A stretch of DNA of 64,000 bases, from contig CM059190.1 of NCBI GenBank assembly GCA_030323885.1, forward strand, positions 101,168,483-101,232,482, in the 5' to 3' direction. A program made the position numbers and the translations under genes. The notes below the pieces were generated by a model. It was not told the origin of the DNA, ran no database searches, and was given only the letters and a program-made list of their open reading frames with translations. Below are positions 11,437 through 22,700 of this stretch, one piece after another (positions within the stretch are counted from its first letter, which is position 1; each line of letters starts with the position of its first letter). This stretch comes from Branchipolynoe longqiensis (Eukaryota > Annelida > Polychaeta > Phyllodocida > Polynoidae).

Positions 11437-11650
11437 GAAATGCCACATACACAGGTAGGCGTGGGTAGGGTGGTTGCACTAGATACCTAAGATAGTCTAG
11501 TGTTCAGGATGCTCGACCCGGAATGGCAGACATTTGGGTTCGAGTCCCGAGTTTTTCTACCCCCACCATGCCAGTATTATAGAAACTCTAATTGTTCACT
11601 TGAAAGCACCATGAACAATAAGCCTAGCATATAAACCACTCCTGATATAC
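11437..11650 (+). mobile_element. Degenerate SINE family C
   Basis: Shows cacaggtaggcgtgggtagg, a head-like segment (agtctagtgttcaggatgct), a B box (gggttcgagtccc) and a C-rich joint before ccatgcc. It resembles the family C copies at 20041-20553. Confidence 0.5.
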
Positions 11651-12099
11651 ACCAGGAGTGGGTTCACCGTGCTGAGACTTGGCACTGGCCACATTGCCAG
11701 GATTACTATTGAGATTCATATCAGCGCAAGTGCAATTGCAATTCATAGGAAACTATCAAACGTTGCTTCGATACACTCTTGAACACTAAAGCAGCAACTA
11801 TCTGAAATGTCAGCACACACAAAATCTGTATGGCGAATTGCTGAATATAATATGCTATCTTAGTAGTATATATGTGCGTGTTGTGATGTATAACGCATTA
11901 TGCAAGTATAAAGATACGTATGGAATGATTATATTGTTATACTCCGTAAGTCCCATCACTGTACCAGTGGCGCCACCTCGTGGCCCTCCTCACCTCCACT
12001 GGATGTTGACTCGCAACGGAGGAATTTTTTCACCTATAATATACATATATAATTACCATTCGTAAGTGTAGTGTTCATACCATGATTGCTATCTAGTAA

Positions 12100-12480
12100 G
12101 CCGGATTTACACCCCCCCCCCATTTTATACCAATATTCTTCCCTTTCAAATATCCATTTCATAAGCCCTACTCCCCCTCCTGAAAACGTACCGACAAATT
12201 TCACTAACAGAAAAATAAGTGTGCGTGTGTGTGTGTGTGTGTGCAGGGGGGATATAAACCGATTGAATATCAATATAACACTATGTTGTTCATTGAATAA
12301 ATCCTCCTTTCCCCCCCGGTATTTACTAGGATGGTTTCCTTTGGTCCTAGTACCATTTCCTTTGGCACTCGTACCATACGGAGCGGCCAGTCTATTGCTA
12401 AGTGCAACGGTAGAGCTAGGCCACGGTTCATTGAAAATTGGCATTTCTAATCTCTTTTTTTTTTTTGTGACAAGTTTTTT
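12100..12480. other. Intergenic; GT microsatellite and homopolymer runs
   Basis: A short (gt)n tract lies near 12222-12243, with C runs at about 12112 and 12312 and a T run at about 12457. Long frames on both strands here show no domain and look accidental. Confidence 0.45.
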
Positions 12481-13350
12481 ATTCTGCCCATAATGTATAA
12501 GCTCCCGTGAGGGTGCTTGTTTTCAACGCTGGACAGCTGTGATACTGGATTGGTCTGGTCCCGCACTCAGGAGTCTTTACCTGATCTTTCTCGGGCCAAC
12601 CTTTGCGGTTTTAGGTGTTAGTAGTTTCTATATTAGGTTTTTTTAATTTTCAAAGTTTTTTTCTAACCTGTATATAATAACTTAGCCTACTATGTACATC
12701 TACGCAGATGACATACAGGCCTGTGGGAGAGGATCCCATCCCATCCCATTGTGGTTTGTTACAGCATCCTTTCATCCATGCCCTGTCCTTAGATTATACA
12801 CCAGCACGCCAGAACACCCCTGGACCCTTCAGGACTGCAACTAGGTGGGATGGCTGTGTTGTGTGGTTAGCCATTTTGTATTCCAGGGTGATTCGGATGC
12901 ATGACCTTGGCCTGCCCAGTTCTGCTTTGGTTTGTGCCAGTACACATACCCAGACGGACTGCACCGTATGGTGATAGTCCTTCCAAATTCCTTAGTACTT
13001 AGTAGGGCTAGTTTCCGTATTTGTAATATCTACCATCTTTTCTGGCCTGTCTTTTGCTTTTTGTGTTAGAACACAGCAAGCAGTGACTGTGCCCAAGATC
13101 AGGTGAGATATTGTTTCTTCAGTAGGTGGTTGTGTATTATGTTTTCTTTAAGGACCTTTTATAGTGGTCCATGCTTTTGCTTGCCCATTGTTGTGTGGGT
13201 TGATTATTCCAGGCAAATTGACCCAGTGACAAGTTTTGTGTGCTATCAGGTTGAGTCGGTGATAATTGTATTTACTCGGCAAGTTGGCCAGATGATAAGT
13301 TTAATTTGCATATCAATAAGTCAGTGTTTTTTTTCCTATTAGCTAGTTAT
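12481..13350. repeat. Probable dispersed repeat, borders uncertain
   Basis: The first part (tgcttgttttcaacgctgga) matches the repeat at 3636 and 42585. The following T-rich, gene-free sequence has the same texture as 42745-43120, so one longer family may underlie both. No protein domain seen. Confidence 0.35.
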
Positions 13351-13420
13351 AAAGGTTGAGCTGTAAGCTTGTGCTTTCAAGCCTATATATACAATATATA
13401 TACAAGATGCAACTGCATGT

Positions 13421-13610
13421 GTGTATATATATATATGTAAAAGAAATCCAGTGCGCGACTGACAATATTCGCGACACTGGTAGGGGTGGTGGCACCACCT
13501 GTCCCAACCGTGACAAGGGGTCACCCATAAAGTAGTACACAATATATGGGTGACCAATATAGGGAATATTCCCTTCTGCGCCTTTATACTCGCATAAGTC
13601 ATATACATCA
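13421..13610. repeat. Dispersed repeat F in an (AT)n tract, copy 1
   Basis: cagtgcgcgactgacaatat, ggtggtggcaccacctgtcc, aaggggtcacccataaagta: the same ordered block recurs at 57208-57390. Both copies are bounded by TA-rich microsatellite, and 13610-13760 continues as imperfect (AT/AC)n. Confidence 0.65.
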
Positions 13611-14107
13611 CATATATATATACACATACATGCAACTTGTATATAGGAAGTATACCCACATACATATATATTTATATACACACATATATATGCACACATA
13701 CAATGTTGTATATATTTACACACAAATATATACACTAAATATATATACACTAACCATATCAACACTGCAGAGTTAGATCAGGATGACGGCATACGACACA
13801 TAAGAACAAATAATAATCATGGTTTAGGTGCTTAACATACACTAACATCTGAATTAACCATTGAATAAATGAACATATCTATCGCATGTCTCAACCCCCC
13901 CACCCCGCCCCCACCCAAAAGAAAATCCATGAACCTAACAAAATATATAAATGAAGCGGTTAACAAACATAAAAAGAACTGAACGACAATAACATTTCAA
14001 ATAACTAATAACATCATCAATATAAATATTCTGTAACAAAAATAAATAGAGTTACTAAAAGTGGACATAGGTCTGGGTAGAGACTACGATCTGGTAGAAT
14101 CACAGCT

Positions 14108-14622
14108 AAGACTCCGATTGGAGACTTTACTGGAAATATATATTCAGGAGTTTACCGGTACCATACATTCAGCGAGACTCCGATTGGAGAGTTTACCGGT
14201 GTTATACATTCAGTGAGACTCCGATTGGAGACTTTACTGATCATATATATTCAGACGAGACTCTGATTGGAGACTTTACTGATAGTATATATTCAGACAA
14301 GACTCCGATTGGAGACTTTATTGGTATTATCCATTCCGGCGAAACTCCCAATTGGAGATTTTACCAGTAATATACATTCAGATGAGACTCCAATTAGAGA
14401 CTTTACTCATAATATACATTCAGGTCAAGACTCCGATTGGAGACTTTACTGATAGTATATATTCAGACGAGACTCCAATTGGAGACTTTATTGGTATTAT
14501 CCATTCCGGTGAAACTCCCAATTGGAGACTTTACCAGTAGTATACATTCAGATGAGACTCTGATTAGAGACTTTACTCATAATATACATTCACTCCGATT
14601 GGAGACTTTATCGGTAATATAA
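14108..14622. repeat. Minisatellite, ~43-bp unit, about 12 copies
   Basis: Unit of the form gactccgattggagacttta + ctgatagtatatattcaga. Units differ by substitutions, and a higher-order pair (with and without ccattccgg) is visible. Confidence 0.88.
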
Positions 14623-15085
14623 ATAGCCAAGCATCTCCAAACAGTTGCTGGATGGCACTTGTAGGAACAGTCTTCGTAATTCATTGAATTGTGTTTGATT
14701 TGGCGTGAAATGTGATAAGCGACACCACCAACCACCCCACCCGGGTCACCTCTCCCACCGCCTCCTGATTGGCCATCGCCTTTCTTATCGTCACATTTGT
14801 CGGAACTCCACCGGTGGTCACTGCCTAACTTCCTGGCAAGCTGGTGACTCGACCAAACTTATGGTCCACCCATCTGTATACTCGTTATATATACTATGTT
14901 GTCACTGCGCCTTCGGCCTTGTCTTGGATCTTTCCTACACTGTCTTGAACTCATTTCAACCTCCTCCTTATCATTGTTTTGCCATAGAAGTCTTACCTTT
15001 TTACATTTGCACTTATCATATTCATATAACAAATCTATACATATATATATATTATATATAACAAATACATGTATATATTATATAT

Positions 15086-15411
15086 CAGGGATGAAAGTGG
15101 TCTCCGTGGAAAAAAGCGGAAATGCTGATATTCTCCCATAGGTTTAGCATTGTCAGGGAATCGCGAAAAATTCCCGTTAGTCGGGTTTCATGTCAGTGCA
15201 CACATAAATATTGGTATACGCTGATAGTGCTGCACCGTTTGAAGCATGTATTATTAGTGTATGCTGATAGTGCTGCGGTGCTTGGAGAATTTATTAGTAG
15301 TATACACTGATAGTGCTGCAGAGTCTGCACCACATATTAGTATATGCTGATGGTGCTGTAGGATTGAAAAATCCCGGAAATCTGCGGAATCGCACAGATC
15401 TTTCATCCCTG
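15086..15411. mobile_element. hAT-like MITE, copy 2
   Basis: TIRs CAGGGATGAAAG and CTTTCATCCCTG are perfect complements. Flanks ATATAT (15080-15085) and ATGTAT (15412-15417) fit a 6-bp target duplication with one change. Contains three to four internal repeats of about 45-50 bp (gtatacgctgatagtgctgc). Confidence 0.78.
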
Positions 15412-15847
15412 ATGTATACACATATATGATATACAGTGATAACTGATATCTGTGTAGTAGTCCGTACATTAGCTTCACTACCATACGGTGGCAGCAAGGA
15501 CTGCTCTGTCACCATCACAGTTTACTGCGGTAGGTGGCGTGATGGTAGCCACCAGGCACGCCGCGATAGGGCTGCCCTCTACTGCAAATGGCTAGCGTAA
15601 CCTCCCGCCAAAGAAGTTGACGTGGGACCTGGCATGTGAGGGGGAGGACACTTGATCGTAGACGCCACGGTGAGCAGGGACAAGAGAAATAAAACGTGTG
15701 GAAGCAAACGTACTCGTTACTCCTCCTTTCCGGGGGGTCTACACGTGAGGACCAAGTTCCGGACGGCCAACGAGGGCCCATCACATATGTATAATATACA
15801 TTCAGAATGGTAGTATGTATTCTTATGCATAATATACATATAACACA

Positions 15848-16201
15848 TACATAATAAATATATACATAAAGGATTCTAAACACAAAAGAAGAAACAACAA
15901 CACCAACAATCAGCCGCATCCCCCACTGCATCCAGCGGCCTATGGCGAGTAGGCGGGCGGCGGCTGTACGTACTGCAGGCCGGGGTACAGGTCGGGCCCG
16001 GCATCCAGCCCATCGTAGTCGTCGAGCAGGTCATCCCGCTGGGAAGCGCTCGGGTTGTAGCGCCGCAGCAGGTTGAAGGAGGCGGCGATCGCCGACTTGC
16101 CACCCACCACGGCCACCAGGTAGAAGCTTGGCATAGCGGTGCTGCTTGGTGCGCACCTGTAGCGTCTCAAGCAGCTGTGTGATGAGGAGGCTGAAGCCGT
16201 T
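15848..16201 (-). pseudogene. TMEM127: Tandem copy of TMEM127 last exon plus 3' UTR, broken
   Basis: 15940-16201 repeats 16445-16738 (exon 3), and 15848-15939 repeats the UTR next to it. The copy keeps the stop and the PPPAYSP ending. It lacks the exon's acceptor and first codons, which are replaced by the (TATG)n tract, and has lost 22 nt spanning the codons for the VDIRFDV stretch, which shifts the frame. Nine nt encoding a PPY-like piece are also missing. It cannot supply a full substitute exon. Confidence 0.88.
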
Positions 16202-16349
16202 ATGTATGTATGTATGTATGTATGTATGTATGTATGTATGTATGTATGTATGTATGTATGTATGTATGTATGTATGTATGTATGTATGTATGTATGTATG
16301 TATGTATGTATGTATGTATGTATGTATGTATGTATGAATGTATGTATAG
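16201..16349. repeat. (TATG)n microsatellite, ~37 units
   Basis: Almost perfect tetranucleotide tract exactly at the junction between the two copies of the TMEM127 terminal exon. Frames through it (IHTYIHTY / CMYVCMYV) are artefacts. Confidence 0.98.
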
Positions 16350-16444
16350 TATGTATGTATCTACATAATAAATATATACAGAACAAAATCTGGATTCTAA
16401 ACAGAAGAAACAAGAAGCAGCCCCAGCCACAGCGGCCAGGAGGC

Positions 16445-16758
16445 CTAGGGCGAGTAGGCAGGTGGCGGCTGTACGTACTGCAGCCCCGGATACAGGTCGG
16501 GCCCGGCGTCCAGGCCGTCGTAGTCATCGAGCAGGCCGTCCCGCTGGGCAGCGCTCGGGTCGTAGGGCGGATAGCGCCGCAGCAGGTTGAAAGAGGCAGC
16601 GATCACCGACATGCCACCCGCCACGGCCACCAAGTAGAAGCTCACGTCGAACCGGATGTCAACCTTGGCATAGCGATGCTGCTTGGTGCGCACCTGTAGC
16701 GTCTCAAGCAGCTGTGTGATGAGGAGGCTGAAGCCGTTCACCACCACGCACACCACCA
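16445..16758 (-). CDS. TMEM127: TMEM127 exon 3 (terminal)
   Basis: Acceptor ctcttgcag before 16758, stop TAG at 16447-16445. Encodes the third and fourth membrane segments and the acidic, proline-rich cytoplasmic tail. GC-rich compared with its surroundings. Confidence 0.93.
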
Positions 16759-19700
16759 CTGCAAGAGGGGAGGGGAGTTTGGGTTCAATTGTGGGGGTTT
16801 GGTTGGTTGGTTGTTAGAGTTTTACGTCCTGGCAAGATTTCAGGCTGGTTGTTGGAGTTTTACGTCCTGGCAACACCTAAAGTCATATCAGGATGGGTAC
16901 CGACCTGTGTCAGTGCACACTTATGGCGACTTTATAGTGCTGTCCTACTGGAAGACCAGGCCGCCAGCATCATGACCCGATATCACACTATACGGACGTT
17001 CAACTCATCCGGCCATTCCGTCTAACATTTAAGGTCATATCCGGACTGACCAAATTGTGGTAGTTTGGGGTTGTTTTGGTTTTGTTTCTTCGCAATATTG
17101 TTGGGTCGTTCATTTGTTGTCAATTGTGATCAAAATGTGTCATGTTTCAGTTCTAACTCGAGATCAGATTGTTGAGCCTGATACAATGCGAAGACACAGT
17201 GAAGCGTTGTAGGTTAAGCACTGTCAGAATGTTTAGACAAAGTATTATCAGAACGGAAAAAAATAAGTGTGTGCAGCATTCAAAATAAGGCTTGTCCGAT
17301 TGTCCGAGCCAAGTGAGAGTAGGCACGGACAAGCAGAATATGGCTCATGCTTTTCCGTTAGACACAATTTCTTTTGGAATCTACAAAATTCTTTTCACTA
17401 GAGAACCAAAATAGGAAATTTGGTGTAGACAGGTTTGTATAACGCATAAGGCCTTATTCAAATATAAATAATGGGAATCGTTCCATAATAAAGGTAAGTA
17501 GGCCTACTGTAGGAAAAGTGGAAATTCAGGTGGACAAGCAAAAATCACACTAGACTTGTCCTATGGACAAGGAATTTTCTTTTGCTGATTTCCATCACTC
17601 GGGGGATACTTTTGGGTGGTCTATCGAGACTTTAGCCCTAATCTGAAGCCTAAACAGTTAGTTAAATAGACATATGTTCTCTGTGGCGTAGTGGTTAGAG
17701 TGTCTGACCTTTTTCTAGGTCAGAGTCCTAATCTGAAGGTCGGTGGTTCGATTCCCCGTGCCCCCACCTCTGCCAATTTGGATTTCCACCGCTGTGTATA
17801 ACTTACAGTGTTATCAAAGACCAGTTGCTCTCATACCATGTCTATGTGGTGTGGGAGGTTAAAAATCCCTTGGGTCGGTAAAAGGGCTTTCTATCGACAA
17901 ACTGTCTAATGGTGAAAACAAGTCTATTCAGGCCTATCCATAATAGGCAGTATAGATCTTCAAGAAAGAAAAAAAAGGTCAAGTCAGGTCAGATGAGGTT
18001 TTCTAATTCTATAATCCCTATTTAACTAGCCTTTTAGGATTAGGGGTAGACCAGATGCTAAAGTAGCACAGATATGTGACTGACCTACTCTCCTTGAGGA
18101 ATAAAAGGAGTAACTCTGAGAGGCTGAGATAGCTGGGAACCCCACGGCGTTCCCAGGTTTATTCAGCCAAGATCAGAAGAGGAATGATCTGTCACTGTCC
18201 AGCCAGGTAGTACATAACCTCCCTGGGGAGGGGGGGGGGGGGGGTTGCCGCTAGCTATAGGTGGAACAGTCCACCCTAGTTCCTAGAGTGCTGCCACCTG
18301 TTGTTACTACAAGGGTCAGCGTAATTTCTGCCACAACCACATAGTACCCTTCAGGTAAACATAATACAGTATAACTCCGTTAAACCAAACTTGAAGGGAC
18401 CCTAGAAATTTGTTTGGATTAACCGATCATTGGTTTAACCGAGCTTTGACTTTGACTTGGCTTTGGCAAAAACGGGGGTGCATTATGAATGTACAATGTA
18501 TGTGAACACGATGATTGTTTTTTGTGTATATACAGTTTAACCCCATTAAACCAACCGTGGCTAAATCAAACGATCGGTTAATCCTAACTTTTTTCGGCGA
18601 CCTGGCAAAATACTACCATTTATCATATAAAAAGGTTCCAGATGACCTTAAAACCACGTGAAAGTTTGGTTTAACTGTACCGGAAGTGGCCTGGGCCCGA
18701 CAATTTTGTTTGGATTAACCGATACTTTGGAATAACCGACTTTGGTTTAACCAACTTTTTTATATAATAAATGGTAGTATTTTGCCGGGCCGCCGAAAAA
18801 AGTTTGGACTAACCGATCATTTGGTTTAACCGAGCTTAGTTTAACGGGGTTGTACTGTAACAACAGACGGGATGGCCAAATGAGTTAGAGCATCCATCTA
18901 TCGTGTTGGTAGGTCATGGGTTCGAACACTGGTCGAATCAAACCAATGACTTGAAAATTGATACTTGTCGCTTCGTAGCCAGGCGATCTGCATTATTAGG
19001 ATATGGCAAGGAGCAGTCGAATGAGGAAGACGAAATGTCCGTGGTTGAAATTTTCCCTGCTTAAACAACTAATGTACCCCCCGACAAAAAAAAACACACA
19101 ATGAGACAGTGAAGTCCTCCAGGTAAATATCGTTACAACACAAAGACACTGAACTATTAGTATTACATTCTTTAAATTACTTTGCGATGCCTAAACTTAG
19201 CCACACTAACAGAGCCATTGGCCAGGAGGGCAGAGCGGTATGTTACCTGTGAGTATGTTAAAGACTGCGTTCCTTCTCAGCGTCTTCATCATCCTGTCAC
19301 TGGGACCAGCCAGATCCAGAAGAAAGGCGATCAGGGAAAAGACTATGCCAACAAAGCACAGAGCAATCATCGACCGCAGCACCATCACCATCCGGGGCGT
19401 CACGCAGTTGATGAGCACTGGGTAACAAATGGGACATTTATTTCCAACTTGAGAGATAAATTTTTCTGTTTCTTTGTTTGTTTGTGCTTCATGTCATTAC
19501 AACATCTAAGCCTAAGGTCATATCAGGACATGTTCCTACCTGTGACAGTGCATACCCATGGCGACTTAAGTGCTGCCTGATTGGGGAACCAGGCTCATGT
19601 AACCCAATATCCCAATCAGCCACATTATCCTGATACTGAGCCAACCAGTCCCCATTTTTATTAATTCCGAGTATCAGACTAGGTAGCGACAAACCAGATA

Positions 19701-22700
19701 GCACAGAGCCGTCGGGCCGACATTGGCTGCAACGTTGGTCCAACAGTGGCAAAACAACATTGGGCCAAGGTTGTTTTTTCCACTGACCTGCCATTGGCCC
19801 ATCGGTGGCAAGCCACCTATTGCAGCATATATCACCGTTGGGCCAATGGTGGCACACCGGTGGAAATATACCCAGCTCAGCCAGCAAAAAATATAGGACA
19901 CATATGGGCCTGTCTCAAAAGGTGCTACCTCTTCGTTTTTGTGTCCATAGTAACAATTGACACAAAACAGCACAGAAACGGTTACACTGAAAACGCAAGG
20001 ACATTTGCTTCAAATCAATATGTATTCTATTGGGATTAATAATGTCGTGGGGGTGATGAAAATGGGAAATACTGCGCCTAGAGTGGGACTCGAACCCACA
20101 TCTCTTTGCATTCCAGGCCAGTGTGCTAACCATTACACCACCTAGGCTCCCTGATATCGACACACTCCCCACGCCTACCTGTCTATGTGGTTACTTGCCC
20201 GAGAGGTCAGTGCAGACCACTACACTCGTCCCCCTGGAATTGTAAGTCTTGTAAATGCTTACAATTACATACATACAGGCAATGCACTTACAGTTACACA
20301 TACATACACAGGGTAGGTTCAACAACCATACAGCGCAAAGCTTGTACAGGATCCTGATCACGGCAACCAGTGTCGTGGGGGTGATGAAAATGGGAAATAC
20401 TGTGCCTAGAGTGGGACTCGAACCCACATCTCTTTGCATTCCGGGCCAGTGTGCTAACCATTACACCACCTAGGCTCCCTGATATCGACACACTCCCCAC
20501 GCCTACCTGTCTATGTGGTTACTTGCCCGAGAGGTCAGTGCAGACCACTACAATAAACACCATGTAAAAAACAAATCAGTTTATCCTGAGCAAATGCATA
20601 AGTAGATAGTGTGTTGATCGTTACTATGGACAAAGTTTTGTCCCATTTTGCTTAGCACCTTTTGAGACAGTTTCATATAGGGTCCATATGGGTTACATTG
20701 TGGGCCCCATATGGTTTTTGCAATCAGGATCCTCTGGATACCACATAGAGGAGATATATGTTTCCTGTGTCACAAAGCAGTTACCACAGCTGACACTGGA
20801 GGAGTAAAACCAAATTTTAAAAAATCAGTTTAATATCATAGATAGAAATTAAGATAAGACACTAATCTTGGCTAAAAAGTTAAGCTAAGAAGTGATGCCT
20901 GCTAAACAAATCCCAGCACTCCCCACTAAAACACTTTTGCAATGAAAGTGGTGCTTCTTGAGCACTGGCAGGTATTTCTAACTTCTAATTCTCAGGCACA
21001 TTTTAATACCCTTCTCAACCATATCTTTTCACCGCTTGATCAATGGGGGAGATTCTTGACCTGAACAGAGGCTCTGTAGTTGCCTGTCTGTTGGCATGTC
21101 ATAACGGCGTTGGGCCAACGGTGGCAAACGCTGTTGGGCCAAAGGGTGCTAACACTGTTGGGTCAAAGGACTCAAATGCTGTTGGGCCAACGGTGTTTTG
21201 TCCACTGATCCACCATTGGCCCAACAGCTCATTAGACACTATTTTCATTGCAAAATCCTTTTGATTAAGACTTTAAAAATAATTTACAAAAAAAATGAGG
21301 TTTTACACCGTCAGGTCCGATGTGGGGACATGGTTGGTGGCCCGACTTTGGGCCGGTTGGGCCCCAATGGTGGGAAATGTGTGGCGACCGTCCGACCAGT
21401 AGCCTCCGTCGGCCCGACGGCTCTGAGCTATCTGGGAAGTATCAATTTTCTAAGTCATTGGTTTGACATGGCCATGGTTCTGATCCATGACCTGCATAAG
21501 TGTGTGTTGTGCAGTGATGCCAGTTGGGGTTGATGAAATTAGTGGAAAACACGAAAAGTGTTGCGTACAGGTAAAAACATATATTAAATCACTCTGTATG
21601 TGTCAAGTTTAGTTTGGGTAGTACCCGCTGGGTGGTGCCACCGTACTTTGGCTGCCGCTGACCGGGTAGGCTGAGTATTGATGGTAGTGTTCTCGTAATG
21701 CGACAGGAGGTGCCACCAGTGGTGTCAGTGCTTAGCCTTATGAGAAAGTCATCGTTGAATATTGACCAATCACAGCACACCAAATTCTTCATGCTTTGCC
21801 CATTCCATTAAAGATTTTCCAGTAGAAATCTCTACTGGAAATTAGTGGAATTATGGGGGGGGGGGAAATATTTAAACATCCCAAATAATCTAATATGTAT
21901 AGAAAAATCTAATTTGAAAAAGTTGAAAGAAAAAAAATCAGTAGTAATGGTTTTGCATGGAAATTGGAAAATTCTAAAATTCAGTCATCCCAAATTGTCT
22001 AAAACATTAATAACAAATTGTTAAATGAAAAAAGGAGAAATTTGGAAATTATTGGAATTCCATTAATTAGTGTTTGTGTTGTGTTGTGTGTGTGTGTGTG
22101 AATATTCACAACTAACAATATAGAGGGAGTGCACGTGACATCATCACTCAGCGGTCAGCCATCTTGGGTTATGAGCACCCTCCCATGCCATGTTGTGAAT
22201 GCATGTAGATGCAGTAAAACAGAGTTTTCTTGTTATGGGAGGTTCTGGGCAGTTTACATCCAATGTGTTTACTTACAGCACTTTAGCAACAACTTCTGGG
22301 GCCAAATTGCTCAAAACAGTGACAAATAAACCAACAAATCAGTAAATAAGCACAGTGTAGGCAGTTGCAAGCCTTCTGTATGTAATCCAATATGGCTACC
22401 GAAAGTTGTCTTGTGACATTATTACACCCCCTCTATACGAGAATGTATTAAACAGATCACCATGCAGTATTAAATTATCAATACCTATGAGTGTCCTATC
22501 CTTGAACTCACCGTCATTAGAGTGATCACCACTGTAATGATAAACAAGACGCGGTGCGTGTGATGGATTTGCTGAGGAATCAATGAAATGGCCCACATAA
22601 AAGAACTGATAAACTCCTAAGGTATGTAATTGGCTATTGTCGTCGTCATTCGACCTGCACCCCCCACCACGCATGTAAAACCAGTTAGGCTCTGCCAGGG

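Larger units (their letters stand above)
19498..21525 (-). mobile_element. SINE family A copy split by a TIR transposon
   Basis: Antisense SINE sequence runs 19498-19690 up to gactaggtagcgacaa and resumes at about 21437 with gtatcaattttctaagtcat. These halves are contiguous in other copies, so the 1.75 kb between them is a later insertion. Confidence 0.75.

Noticed and set aside
12034..12493. 135-136-aa frames on both strands
   Set aside because: Contain GT and homopolymer tracts, with no domain, no splice signals of quality and no conservation evidence.
15940..16527. 195-aa open frame on the - strand as a gene
   Set aside because: It joins the TMEM127 exon copy, the (CATA)n microsatellite and part of the true exon 3 in the wrong frame; an artefact of the repeat.
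20041..20553. tRNA genes (good A and B boxes on the - strand)
   Set aside because: Both heads continue directly into SINE body shared with other loci, and the acceptor stem and terminator are not tRNA-like; treated as SINE heads.
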